From Actinomycetes bacterium (GTDB taxonomy: Bacteria; Actinomycetota; Acidimicrobiia; Acidimicrobiales; UBA8190): a stretch of 43,219 nt of DNA. The stretch is from NCBI GenBank assembly GCA_021826725.1, contig JAKAYQ010000003.1, positions 1 to 43,219 on the forward strand. The letters run 5' to 3'. Numbering within the stretch: the first letter of the stretch is position 1; each line of letters starts with the position of its first letter. Below, piece after piece: positions 1 through 9,259 of the stretch. The translations under genes were made by a program, and so were the position numbers. Under the pieces are notes generated by a model that had not been told where the DNA came from, did no database searches, and saw only the letters and a list, made by a program, of their open reading frames with translations.

Positions 1-1
1 G

Positions 2-415
2 GCCGCCGCCGTCGCCGACAAGGGGACCATCATGACCCCGCACGTCATGCAGGTGATACGAGACGCCCAGGGCAACGTCGTCACCCGCTACACCCCCAAG
101 CCGTGGAAGCAGCCCGACACCCCGACCACCGCCGCGGCCGTCAGCGGCCTGATGCAGCAGGTCGTGGCCGCGCCCAACGGCACTGCCCACTACGTCGGCT
201 TCAACCCTGCCGACCAGGTGGCGGCGAAGACCGGTACCGCCCAGACCGGGCCGAACAACTCGCTCACGACCAACTGGATGATCGCCTTCGCCCCGGCCAA
301 CCACCCGAAGATCGCCGTGGCTGTCGTCGTCCCCAACCTCCCCGGCGGCGCCACTGGCGCATCTTCCGCCGGACCTGTCACCAAAGCCATGATCACCGCT
401 GCGCTCGGGCATTGA
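2..415 (+). CDS. pbpA: Penicillin-binding protein transpeptidase, C-terminal part only (5' end outside window)
   Basis: Frame continues to the window edge; KTGTAQ transpeptidase motif; followed directly by a PASTA kinase as in actinobacterial pbpA-pknB clusters. Confidence 0.85.
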   Translation, partial: AAAVADKGTIMTPHVMQVIRDAQGNVVTRYTPKPWKQPDTPTTAAAVSGLMQQVVAAPNGTAHYVGFNPADQVAAKTGTAQTGPNNSLTTNWMIAFAPANHPKIAVAVVVPNLPGGATGASSAGPVTKAMITAALGH

Positions 416-505
416 CCCTCGATCGCTCCGGCCTGCTCCCACCAGGAGGACCACCCCGTGCATGACTCCGATCGCCCCGTCAGCCGGCCTAGGCTCTGAC
501 GAGCC

Positions 506-2491
506 ATGGAGGTGAACGACACGCCCCGAGTCCTGTCGGACCGGTACGAGCTTCGACACCTCGTCGCCCGTGGGGGGATGGCAGAGGTGTACCGGGCCCA
601 GGACCGGCTGCTCGATCGCCCGGTGGCGCTCAAGATCCTGTTCCCCGAGCTGTCGATCGACCGGTCGTTCGTGGAGCGGTTCCGCCGCGAGGCTCAGGCT
701 GCCGCCAACCTGTCGAACCCCAACATCGTGCCGGTGTTCGACTGGGGTGAGGACGGCAGCACCTACTTCATCGTGATGGAGTTCGTCGACGGCCAAGCCC
801 TGTCCTCGATCCTTCGGGGTGCGGGGCCGCTGCACCCCGATCGGGCCGCCGAGATCGCCGCCGAGGTGGCCGGGGCCCTCTCCTATGCGCACCGCCACGG
901 CGTCGTGCATCGCGACGTCAAGCCCGGCAACGTGCTCATCACCGACGAGGGCGCGGTCAAGGTCACCGACTTCGGCATCGCCCGGGCCATCAACACCGAG
1001 GAGAGCCTCACCCAGACCGGCGCCGTCATGGGCACCGCAACCTATTTTTCTCCCGAGCAGGCCGAAGGGCGCAGCGTCGACGCCCGCGGTGACGTCTACT
1101 CCCTTGGCGTCGTCCTGTTCGAGATGGTCACCGGCCGGCCGCCCTTCGTCGGCGAGTCGCCGGTGGCGGTCGCTTCAAAGCACGTGCGTGAGGCGCCGCC
1201 CATCCCGCGCGAGATCAACCCGTCGGTGCCGCCCGCGCTCGAAGCCATCATCCTGACCTGTCTGGCCAAGTCGGCTGACGACCGCTACGCCAGCGCGGAC
1301 GACCTCCGCCACGACCTGCTGCGGTTCCGGGACGGGCGCGCCGTCCAGGCCGGCGCAGGAGCGGCCGCTGCCACCCGGCCGGCGCAGGTACCTCCGTCGA
1401 CGACGCGTGCAATGGCCGCCTTCAGCGGTACCCAGTCCCTGCCGGTCGTGACCGGACCCGCTGCCGTCGAGGACTCCAGCCACACCGGCTGGTGGATCGC
1501 CTTGCTGCTGCTGCTGCTGGTCGCGCTCGGCGTGGTCGTCTTTTTCCTCGGGCGCACGCTCGGCTGGTGGCACGTCGGGACGGCCGTGGCCACGGTCCAG
1601 GTGCCGTCGGTCGCCAACGACACGGTGTCGCAGGCCTCGGCCACACTCCAAGCCCAGGGACTGAAGGTTGACGCTCGGGGCGCGCCGGGGAGTGCCACCG
1701 TCACCCGGACGGTGCCCGGCGCCGGCACCTCGGTGACGAAGGGAACTACCGTCGACCTCTACACCCGCGTCGCCACTCCCGTCGCCACCACGATCACCGT
1801 CCCCGACGAGCAGAACCAGTCGCTGTCCATCGCCCAGCAGGACCTTCGCAGCCTGGGGCTGGTCCCCAGCGTCCAGTACAGCGGCACGTGCACCCAGGTC
1901 AACGTGGTCTGCACCCAGAGCCCGAACGCCGGGAGCACCGCGCACAAGGGCGACACCGTCACCCTCGTGACGGCGGCGCAGTCGACGACCACCACGACCT
2001 CGGCGAACGTGACCATCCCCGACGTCTCAGGTGACAGCCAGAACACGGCGTGCAGCCTGCTGGGAAGCTACGGGTTGACGTGCAGCGCCAACACGGTCCT
2101 GCAACCCAGCAACGCGGTCAAGACCGGGCAGGTGATCACCACCCAGCCGGGTCCCAACAAGCAGGTGACCCGGGGTTCCACCGTCATCCTGGTGGTGTCC
2201 TCGGGGCCGGTCGTCCCCAACGTGGTCGGAGACACCGCCGGCACCGCCGAGCAGACGCTCAGCAGCGCCGGCTACGTGCCCCAGCCCGACAGCACCTGCT
2301 CGAGCCCCGGCGACACCGTCGTGAGCCAGAGCCCGGCCTACGGGACCGCGGCAGCGTCGGGGGCGAGCGTCGCCATCACCTGCTCGTCGGGGACGTCGTC
2401 GGGTCCGACTAGCTCCGGCAGCGCGAGCTCCGGGTCGAGCAGCTCGGTCCCGGGCCTGGCCTCCCGGTCCGGCCGGGGTGGTGCGGCCTGA
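506..2491 (+). CDS. pknB: Serine/threonine protein kinase with PASTA repeats (PknB-like)
   Basis: N-terminal kinase motifs (HRDVKPGNVLI, DFGIA); TM segment WWIALLLLLLVALGVVVFFLG; several extracellular PASTA-like repeats (VPSVANDTVSQASATLQAQGL etc.). Confidence 0.93.
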   Translation: MEVNDTPRVLSDRYELRHLVARGGMAEVYRAQDRLLDRPVALKILFPELSIDRSFVERFRREAQAAANLSNPNIVPVFDWGEDGSTYFIVMEFVDGQALSSILRGAGPLHPDRAAEIAAEVAGALSYAHRHGVVHRDVKPGNVLITDEGAVKVTDFGIARAINTEESLTQTGAVMGTATYFSPEQAEGRSVDARGDVYSLGVVLFEMVTGRPPFVGESPVAVASKHVREAPPIPREINPSVPPALEAIILTCLAKSADDRYASADDLRHDLLRFRDGRAVQAGAGAAAATRPAQVPPSTTRAMAAFSGTQSLPVVTGPAAVEDSSHTGWWIALLLLLLVALGVVVFFLGRTLGWWHVGTAVATVQVPSVANDTVSQASATLQAQGLKVDARGAPGSATVTRTVPGAGTSVTKGTTVDLYTRVATPVATTITVPDEQNQSLSIAQQDLRSLGLVPSVQYSGTCTQVNVVCTQSPNAGSTAHKGDTVTLVTAAQSTTTTTSANVTIPDVSGDSQNTACSLLGSYGLTCSANTVLQPSNAVKTGQVITTQPGPNKQVTRGSTVILVVSSGPVVPNVVGDTAGTAEQTLSSAGYVPQPDSTCSSPGDTVVSQSPAYGTAAASGASVAITCSSGTSSGPTSSGSASSGSSSSVPGLASRSGRGGAA

Positions 2492-2558
2492 TCCCCGGCA
2501 TGCGTCGAGGTGAGCGAGGTGAGGGGCAGGTGGCTCACCGGCAGCGACGGGTCGGGCC

Positions 2559-3488
2559 GTGCGCGAGCTGATCGTCCTGGGCACCGCCAGCCAGGTGCCG
2601 ACACGGCGTCGCAACCACAACGGGTACGTGTTGCGGTGGGACGGTGAGGGGATCCTGTTCGACCCCGGCGAAGGCACCCAGCGCCAGATGCTCCTGGCCG
2701 GCGTGCCGGCGTCGGCGCTGACCCGGATCTGCATCACCCACCTCCACGGGGACCACTGCCTCGGTCTGCCCGGTGTCGTCCAGCGGCTGTCGCTCGACGG
2801 GGTCGCCCACCCTGTCGATCTCCACTTCCCGGCAAGCAGCCAGCCGTATGTCGATCGTCTGCTGCACGCCTCGGTGTTCACGGAGCTGGCGGAGGTCCGC
2901 CAGCGGCCCGTGGACCGGGACGGGGTGGTCGTCGCCGGCCCCCCGTTCGCCGTCGTGGCGCGTCGCCTCGATCACGAGCCCGACACCTACGGATGGCGGA
3001 TCGAGGAGCCGCCGGGCCGGACCATGCTGCCCGACCGGCTGGCAGCACTGGGCGTGCACGGCCCGGCTGTTGCCGATCTCCAGCGTGCCGGCTCGCTGCG
3101 GGTCGGTGGCCGCACCGTGGACCTGCACGATGTGAGCGTCGACCGGCCTGGCCAGGTCGTCGCCTTTGTCATGGACACCCGACTGTGCGACGCCGCGGTG
3201 GCTCTGGCCGCCGACGCCGACCTGCTGGTCTGCGAGGCGACCTTCTCGAGTGCCGACGCGGATCTCGCCACCCGGTACCGGCATCTCACCGCTGGGCAAG
3301 CCGGCGCCATTGCGGCGGAGGCCGGCGCCAGGCGTCTTGTCATCACGCACTTCTCCCAGCGCTATCCCGACGAGCGGGTCCTGCTCGACGAGACCAGCGC
3401 CGTGTTCCCCGACGTCGTCGCCGCCACCGACCTGCTGCGGGTGCCCCTCCCGCCCCGGCGGGGTCCGCGGCACGCCGCCGCCACCTGA
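2559..3488 (+). CDS. rnz: Ribonuclease Z / MBL-fold hydrolase
   Basis: N-terminal LGTASQVPTRRRNHNGYVL, metal-binding THLHGDHCLGLPG, C-terminal ITHFSQRY; GTG start. Confidence 0.85.
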   Translation: MRELIVLGTASQVPTRRRNHNGYVLRWDGEGILFDPGEGTQRQMLLAGVPASALTRICITHLHGDHCLGLPGVVQRLSLDGVAHPVDLHFPASSQPYVDRLLHASVFTELAEVRQRPVDRDGVVVAGPPFAVVARRLDHEPDTYGWRIEEPPGRTMLPDRLAALGVHGPAVADLQRAGSLRVGGRTVDLHDVSVDRPGQVVAFVMDTRLCDAAVALAADADLLVCEATFSSADADLATRYRHLTAGQAGAIAAEAGARRLVITHFSQRYPDERVLLDETSAVFPDVVAATDLLRVPLPPRRGPRHAAAT

Positions 3489-3826
3489 GCGTCGCCCGGG
3501 TCGGATGTCGCTGGGGCGAAGTGGCTCCGGAGGCGGCGACCGCGTCGGTTGTCTCTCGGGCCAAGTGGTTCCGAAGGCCTCGCCTGGGCTGGCGGCGTCG
3601 CCTGGGACAGTGCCGCTCGGGCCTGTTTCGCCTTGAACGGTTCGGCCTGGGACAGTGCAGCCTGTGCGCCCACAGGAACCCGGGCGCGCCGGCGATGGCC
3701 GGGATTCCGGCGCTACCCTCGGGACGGCGTTTCGGGACGGCGCCATGCAGGCGCCCGTGCCGGCAGTCGAGAAATGCCGGGCGTCCGTCGCTGCGCGCTG
3801 CGCTTGGACGACCGTACGAGAGGTGC

Positions 3827-5488
3827 ATGGTGGGTGAAGACGATCACGGTCCCGAGCCGCGCCATGCCAGGCGCATCGACCGGCGGGCGCTCCTGCGCGG
3901 TGCTGGCGCCGGTGTCGGCCTGGCCGCACTGGGGGCGGCCGCGTGGGGGGCCGATGACCTGCTCACGTCCGGCCCGGGCCGGCCTACCCACCAGCGGACG
4001 TCCCGATCGACGCCGGAGACGCCGGGCACGCCGGCTCCCCTTGCGGTCAGCGACCAGCCGCTGCCGAGCGGTCCGGTGGTGCCGGTGGCTCGGTGGGTGG
4101 TCGAGGAGAACCAGCGCCCGGGCACCCTCGGCTGGGTCCTGGCGAAGCCGACGACGCTGTACGGCTATGCCGACCGGGTGAGCGCGGTGGCGGGCGACAC
4201 CGTCACCGTGTACGTGGACGCGCCGTCCATGGCGTACCGGGTCGAGCTCTACCGGATGGGCTACTACGGTGGCCTCGGCGGGCGGCTCGTGTGGGAATCG
4301 GGGGAGCTTCCGGCCCAGCCCCAGCCCCGGCCGGTGCTGGCTCCGGGCACCAACATGATCGAGTGCCATTGGGCCCCGTCGCTGCAGGTGACCGTCCAGC
4401 CGGGCTGGCTCCAGGGCATGTATCTGTTCAAGCTGGTGGCCAGCGACGGCACCACCGACGGTTATGTCCCGCTCTGCGTGCGCGACCCGTCGAGCACGGC
4501 AGCGTTCGTGGTCATGAGCGCCGTGACCACCTGGCAGGCTTACAACACCTACGGTGGCTACAGCCTGTACACCAGCCCCGCCGGCGTGCCCGGTCGGTCC
4601 CGGGTCGTGTCCTACGATCGGCCGTACCAGCACCCTGACGTCGCGAACGACTTCTTTGGCAACGAGTTCCCGCTCGTGTACATGGCGGAGCGCCTCGGCC
4701 TTGACGTCACGTACATCACCAGTGTGGACCTGCACCGCCATCCGACGTTCCTCCTCGGCACGCGGTGCATGTTCAGCCTGGGCCACGACGAGTACTGGTC
4801 GGCGACCATGCGCGACGCGGCGACGAGCGCGCGCGACAGCGGGGTCAACCTCGCTTTCCTCGGAGCGAACGCCTGCTACCGGCACATCCGGTTCGCGGCG
4901 TCGCCCCTCGGACCCGATCGGCACCAGATCTGCTACAAGGACCGCTTCATGAAGCAGGACCCGATGTGGGGCGTGGACCCGGCAGAGGTCACCGCCAACT
5001 GGCCGAGCGGGCCCGACCCGCGGCCCGAGCAGACCCTCATCGGCGAGCAGTACTCCGACATCGCCGCCGATGCCGACATGGTGGTTGTCGACCCCGGCGC
5101 GTGGGTGTTCGCCGGGACCGGGGTCACCGCGGGGCAGCACCTGCCCAAGGCTGTCCAGGGCGAGTACGACAACTACCAGAGCTACACGCCCGGGCCCCGC
5201 AACGTCACCATCTTGTGCCACTCGCCGGTGCTCAACCGCGGGCCGGGGCGGGTGTCGGACATGACCTACTACACCCAGCCCGGTGGCGGCGGGGTGCTGG
5301 CCACCGGCGACGCGGCGTTCGTCGACTTGCTGACCGACGCTCCGCACATCCCCGGCGCCGTCAGCCCGCCCAGGCCCGGGGTCACCCCGGTGTTCCAACG
5401 CCTGATGGAGAACGTCTTCTCGGTGTTCGGGGCCGGCCCCGCGTCAGTGAGCCAACCCTCGACGGCGAACTGGCAGCAGTTCTACTGA
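3827..5488 (+). CDS. Tat-exported protein with N,N-dimethylformamidase beta-subunit-like domain
   Basis: RRALLRGAGAGVGLAALGAAAWG twin-arginine signal; AYRVELYRMGYYGGLGGRLVWESGELPAQPQP signature; start chosen at ATG 3827 inside the longer ORF 2993..5488. Confidence 0.75.
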   Translation: MVGEDDHGPEPRHARRIDRRALLRGAGAGVGLAALGAAAWGADDLLTSGPGRPTHQRTSRSTPETPGTPAPLAVSDQPLPSGPVVPVARWVVEENQRPGTLGWVLAKPTTLYGYADRVSAVAGDTVTVYVDAPSMAYRVELYRMGYYGGLGGRLVWESGELPAQPQPRPVLAPGTNMIECHWAPSLQVTVQPGWLQGMYLFKLVASDGTTDGYVPLCVRDPSSTAAFVVMSAVTTWQAYNTYGGYSLYTSPAGVPGRSRVVSYDRPYQHPDVANDFFGNEFPLVYMAERLGLDVTYITSVDLHRHPTFLLGTRCMFSLGHDEYWSATMRDAATSARDSGVNLAFLGANACYRHIRFAASPLGPDRHQICYKDRFMKQDPMWGVDPAEVTANWPSGPDPRPEQTLIGEQYSDIAADADMVVVDPGAWVFAGTGVTAGQHLPKAVQGEYDNYQSYTPGPRNVTILCHSPVLNRGPGRVSDMTYYTQPGGGGVLATGDAAFVDLLTDAPHIPGAVSPPRPGVTPVFQRLMENVFSVFGAGPASVSQPSTANWQQFY

Positions 5489-5584
5489 CGGGTGCCGGCG
5501 GTGCCGTCCACCCCAGCCCGGCCGTGGCAGCGGTGTCGCTTCCGGCGCGGTGACGAAGCACGTGGTCCAGGCGGTCCACCTGTG

Positions 5585-6361
5585 TCAGGGAAGCCAGGAC
5601 ACCTTCCCCTTCAGGGCCACATACCCGATGAAGGCACCGGCATCGATGAGCGAGTGGGCCAGGACGAGCCGGCCCAGTCGGTGCTCGCGCTGGTAGATCC
5701 GTCCGAAGATCAGCCCCATCACCAGGTTGCCGACGAAGCCGCCAAATCCCTGGTACAGGTGGTAGGAGCCTCGCAGGACGGCGCTGGTGGCCAGAGATCG
5801 ACGGTCGCTCCAGCCCAGCTGGTCCAGTCGATGCAGCAGGTAGCCACAGATGATCACCTCCTCGAGGATCCCGTTCTGCACGGCGGCCAGAGCGAGCACG
5901 GGGATCCGCCACCACAGCGCTGGCAGCGTGGTGGGCACGATCCGGACGCTCAACCCGAGGTGGTAGGCGCCGATGTAGAGGGCCAACCCTGCGCCGCCGA
6001 TACCGGCGGCCAGCAGCATTCCCCAGAGCACCTCCCGGCGCGGGGCCCGACCGTCGAGCCCGATGGCCCCGGGGGTCTCACCGCCGCGCCGCAGGAGGTG
6101 GATGACAAGGACGACGGGGACCAGGGCGACGGCGATGCCGACGAGCTGGTACAGAAGGTCGAGGAGCGACGTGGTTCCGGCCGATGCGTTGATCACCGCG
6201 CTCTGGGATCGCAGCGGCTGGTTGGCGCTGAGGCTGCGGGCCAGGTCGAGGATGGCGTAGAGGGCCGACGCCCCCAGGGAGAGCCCCAGGACGATCCATA
6301 CCTCGGAGACGAGGACGCGCCGAGTTGGGATCGCTTGGTCGGGGACTGAAGCGTGGTTCAC
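5585..6361 (-). CDS. CPBP family intramembrane metalloprotease
   Basis: LEEVIICGYLLHRLDQLGW, RGSYHLYQGFGGFVGNLVMGLIFG, LAHSLIDAGAF motifs; GTG start at 6361 preferred, but the ORF is open to ATG 6565 through tandem repeats. Confidence 0.82.
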   Translation of the reverse strand: MNHASVPDQAIPTRRVLVSEVWIVLGLSLGASALYAILDLARSLSANQPLRSQSAVINASAGTTSLLDLLYQLVGIAVALVPVVLVIHLLRRGGETPGAIGLDGRAPRREVLWGMLLAAGIGGAGLALYIGAYHLGLSVRIVPTTLPALWWRIPVLALAAVQNGILEEVIICGYLLHRLDQLGWSDRRSLATSAVLRGSYHLYQGFGGFVGNLVMGLIFGRIYQREHRLGRLVLAHSLIDAGAFIGYVALKGKVSWLP

Positions 6362-6380
6362 CGGGCCGACGCTACCGATG

Positions 6381-6515
6381 GGGCGCCGGATGACGCGGTC
6401 GCCCGGTGGGCGCCGGATGACGCGGTCGCCCGGTGGGCGCCGGATGACGCGGTCGCCTGGTGGGCGCCGGATGACGCGGTCGCCTGGTGGGCGCCGGATG
6501 GGGTGGGTGCCGGGT
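6381..6515. repeat. 27-bp tandem repeat, 4 near-perfect copies plus 1 degenerate copy
   Basis: Unit GGGCGCCGGATGACGCGGTCGCCYGGT at 6381, 6408, 6435, 6462; degenerate copy 6489..6515. Confidence 0.97.
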
Positions 6516-6675
6516 CGCGCAGGTGCGGTACGACCCGCGCTCGGCCGCATCGTCTGGCTTGCCACAGGACGCGCTCGAGGCCATGATCGGCGTGGCGCCC
6601 GGCCCGGTGGCCGACCGACGTGGGCTGCTGGCCGGACCGCGCGAATCGGTGACCACGATGCCCGGGAGTGAGACC

Positions 6676-7335
6676 ATGCAGCGCGCGATCGATCTCGACG
6701 TCGACACGGACCAGCTGGCCACGGTGGTTGCCGGGGCGCTGCCCGTGCTCGATCCCCGCCAGCGTCGAGCGGGGATGGCGGTCCACCGGTTGCTGAGCGC
6801 GGGGGTGGCGGCTACGCCAGAGGCGGTCGCGTCCCTGGCGGGGATGAGCATCACCGAGGCCGGTGACGTCATGGCAGGCTTGCCCACCGCCGTTCGGCGG
6901 GGCACGGCGGTCGCGGGGTTCCTCGGGTTGCAGGAAGGCCCAGCAGCGCACCGACTGCGGTTTGCCGGGGCGGAGTGCGGCGCGTGGTGCGCCTGGGACA
7001 CGTTGTTCGTCCCCGAACTGGTCGGCCGCTTCGCCCGAGCCGAATCCCGGTGCCCGGTCACCGGCGTGGAGATCGTCGTGGAGGTCGACCCCCGTACCGG
7101 GGTCGTGTCCGCCGATCCGCACGACACGCTCCTTACGTTCTTGGCCCAGCCCCGACCGTATGCCGGGGAGATCGTGGATCAGTTCTGCCGGTGGATGCAC
7201 TTCGTCGGTGGACCAGCTGCAGCGGACCGCTGGGCGGCGACCGCCGAGCGGCCCGACGTCATCGTTCTGACCCTGTCTGCCGGGGTGGAGATCGGCCGGC
7301 TGACCAACCGCATGGTGCTCGGCCTCCAGGATTGA
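6676..7335 (+). CDS. merB: Organomercurial lyase MerB-like protein (alkylmercury lyase family)
   Basis: AWCAWDTLFVPELVGRFARAESRCPVTG (Cys-x-x-Asp) and DQFCRWMHFVGG (second Cys) match the MerB catalytic layout; about 219 aa; RBS-like gggag upstream of ATG 6676. Confidence 0.75.
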   Translation: MQRAIDLDVDTDQLATVVAGALPVLDPRQRRAGMAVHRLLSAGVAATPEAVASLAGMSITEAGDVMAGLPTAVRRGTAVAGFLGLQEGPAAHRLRFAGAECGAWCAWDTLFVPELVGRFARAESRCPVTGVEIVVEVDPRTGVVSADPHDTLLTFLAQPRPYAGEIVDQFCRWMHFVGGPAAADRWAATAERPDVIVLTLSAGVEIGRLTNRMVLGLQD

Positions 7336-7362
7336 GCGCATGGTGAGCTGGGCCCGGCCGGC

Positions 7363-7392
7363 GGTCACCGGCAGCGGTTGCCGTTGGTGACC
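7363..7392 (+). terminator. Putative terminator hairpin downstream of the merB-like gene
   Basis: GGTCACCGGCA...TGCCGTTGGTGACC interrupted inverted repeat 28 nt after the stop. Confidence 0.45.
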
Positions 7393-7584
7393 GGCGACAC
7401 GTCATGGTCGTGCGGTGAGAGTCGATCCGGCGGGACGGGATCTCCGGGAAAGCCCGGCCCCACACCGTCGATCTTGGGGTTGCGGCGATCGAGGAGCGGT
7501 CCAGCCGGCGTCCCGCCGGCATACAGGGCGCTCGGGGTGCGGGGCAGTAGCATGAGAGCAGCGCAACCCTCCGAGGAGGCGCAC

Positions 7585-8085
7585 ATGTGGGTCATTGCCG
7601 GTATCCTGCTCGGGCTTGTTGTCCTCGTTTCGCTTGTGGGCTTCCATTCGGGGCCGCACGTCCATGCCGCGGCCGGCGTCATCGGTGGGCTCGGGGCTGC
7701 CTGGCTTGTGCTCATGGCGGTCGACGGGCGTTCGGCACCGCTGCTGTGGGCGCTCCTCGTCGCCGATCTGGTCGTGTCGGGCGGCGTCGGGTTCCTGGCG
7801 TGGAAGGGGCTGCGCGCGTCGGTCGCCGCCGGACCACCTGTCGCATCGCTCGAGGGGACCGAGGGGGTAGCGGTGACCGACCTGGTTCCCGCAGGCATCG
7901 TGCGGGTCCACGGTGAGCAGTGGTCGGCGTCGTCGGTCAACGGCACGGTGCGAGCCGGCACCCGGGTGCAGGTGCTGCGGGCAGGCGGCGTCCGGCTCGA
8001 CGTCTGGGGTGAGGAGCCTGAGGCGGCGCTCCCAAGTGACCTGGTCGGTCCCGCCCCGGGTGAACCCAAGGAGCAGAGCACATGA
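7585..8085 (+). CDS. NfeD-like membrane protein
   Basis: N-terminal TM segments, C-terminal OB-like domain (GTEGVAVTDLVPAGIVRVHGEQWSASS...GTRVQVL); overlaps the downstream SPFH gene by ATGA; RBS gaggagg. Confidence 0.85.
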   Translation: MWVIAGILLGLVVLVSLVGFHSGPHVHAAAGVIGGLGAAWLVLMAVDGRSAPLLWALLVADLVVSGGVGFLAWKGLRASVAAGPPVASLEGTEGVAVTDLVPAGIVRVHGEQWSASSVNGTVRAGTRVQVLRAGGVRLDVWGEEPEAALPSDLVGPAPGEPKEQST

Positions 8086-9098
8086 TCGTGGGCATCGTGG
8101 TCGGTCTGGTCGTGTTGGCCATGGTCGTGACGTTCGGGCTGTCGGTACGGATCATCCGGGAGTACCAGCGGATCGTGCTCTTCCGCCTGGGTCGCGCGGT
8201 GGGTCTGCGGGGTCCCGGCCTCGTGCTCGTGAACCCGGTGACCGATCGGACGACATGGGTCGACATGCGGGAGCGCTTCCTGGAGATCCCGCACCAGACC
8301 GCCATCACCAAGGACAATGCCTCCATCTCGATCGACTTCATCATCTTCTACAAGGTGGTGGACCCGGCCATGTCGGTCCTGCAGGTCCAGAACTTCGCTG
8401 CCGCGGCCCAGAACGTCGCCGCGACGACGCTGCGCAGCGTCGTGGGCGATATGCCGCTCGACGACGTGCTGTCCAAGCGCGAGGAGATGAACGCGTCGCT
8501 TCGGGTCCGGCTCGACGAGGTCACCGAGCGTTGGGGCGTCAAGGTGACCACGGTGGAGGTTCGCGAGGTGAACCCACCTGCCGGCGTGCTCGAGGCCATG
8601 ACCCGGCAGATGTCCGCCGAGCGGACGCGCCGGGCCGCCATCACCGAGGCCCAGGGGCAGAAGCAGGCCGCGATCACACTGGCCGAGGGCACCAAGCAGG
8701 CGGCCATCCTGGGGGCTGAAGGTGAGCGGCAGGCAGCCATCTTGCGCGCCGAGGGGCTGGCGGCCGGCCTCGACACGATCTTGGTGGTCGCTCGGGGGCT
8801 CGACCGCAACACCATGCAGTTGCAGTACCTCGAGACGCTCAAGAACGTCGGCACGTCGCCGTCGACGAAGATCGTGGTTCCCATGGAGCTCGGCGGGCTG
8901 CTGACCGGGTTTCGCAGCATGCTCGCACCTGAGTCGCCAGCCTCGGCGGTGCTGCCGGACCAGCCCGGGATCCCGTCGAGCGGTGACGGGGCTCGCCCGG
9001 AACCCCAGCGGCACCCCGTCGCGGACCGGAGCGGGCTTGCCGAGCATGCGCAGCAGGGCAACGGGGAGGTGCGCGATACCGGGTTGCCGGGGTGCTGA
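8082..9098 (+). CDS. SPFH/band-7 domain protein (stomatin/slipin-like)
   Basis: SVRIIREYQRIVLFRLGRAVGLRGPGLVLVNPVTDRTTWVDMRE; classic NfeD partner. Confidence 0.9.
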   Translation: MIVGIVVGLVVLAMVVTFGLSVRIIREYQRIVLFRLGRAVGLRGPGLVLVNPVTDRTTWVDMRERFLEIPHQTAITKDNASISIDFIIFYKVVDPAMSVLQVQNFAAAAQNVAATTLRSVVGDMPLDDVLSKREEMNASLRVRLDEVTERWGVKVTTVEVREVNPPAGVLEAMTRQMSAERTRRAAITEAQGQKQAAITLAEGTKQAAILGAEGERQAAILRAEGLAAGLDTILVVARGLDRNTMQLQYLETLKNVGTSPSTKIVVPMELGGLLTGFRSMLAPESPASAVLPDQPGIPSSGDGARPEPQRHPVADRSGLAEHAQQGNGEVRDTGLPGC

Positions 9099-9162
9099 GT
9101 CCGGGTGGCGGCGCACTGATACCGGGTCGCCGGGGGTGCTGAGTCCGGGTGGCGGGCGCACT
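9075..9162. repeat. Imperfect tandem duplication (43/45 bp) spanning the SPFH stop codon
   Basis: GATACCGGGTTGCCGGGGTGCTGAGTCCGGGTGGCGGCGCACT then GATACCGGGTCGCCGGGGGTGCTGAGTCCGGGTGGCGGGCGCACT. Confidence 0.93.
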
Positions 9163-9190
9163 GACGGACTGGCCGGGCCGGCACCGTGGA

Positions 9191-9210
9191 ATAGTTGATA
9201 AAACAACTAT
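9191..9210. promoter_or_regulatory. Putative MarR-type operator upstream of yceI-like gene
   Basis: ATAGTTG-ATAAAA-CAACTAT, perfect 7-bp arms, AT-rich island in high-GC DNA. Confidence 0.6.
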
Positions 9211-9259
9211 GTTGGACGTGACGAGACCGGCATCCAGACCGGCGGAAGCGAGGTTCACG

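Noticed and set aside
3713-5398. 561-aa minus-strand ORF opposite the formamidase-like gene
   Set aside because: Antisense artefact of high GC; low-complexity, no recognisable domain
6381-6515. CRISPR-like array
   Set aside because: Directly adjoining 27-bp repeats with no spacers and no cas genes
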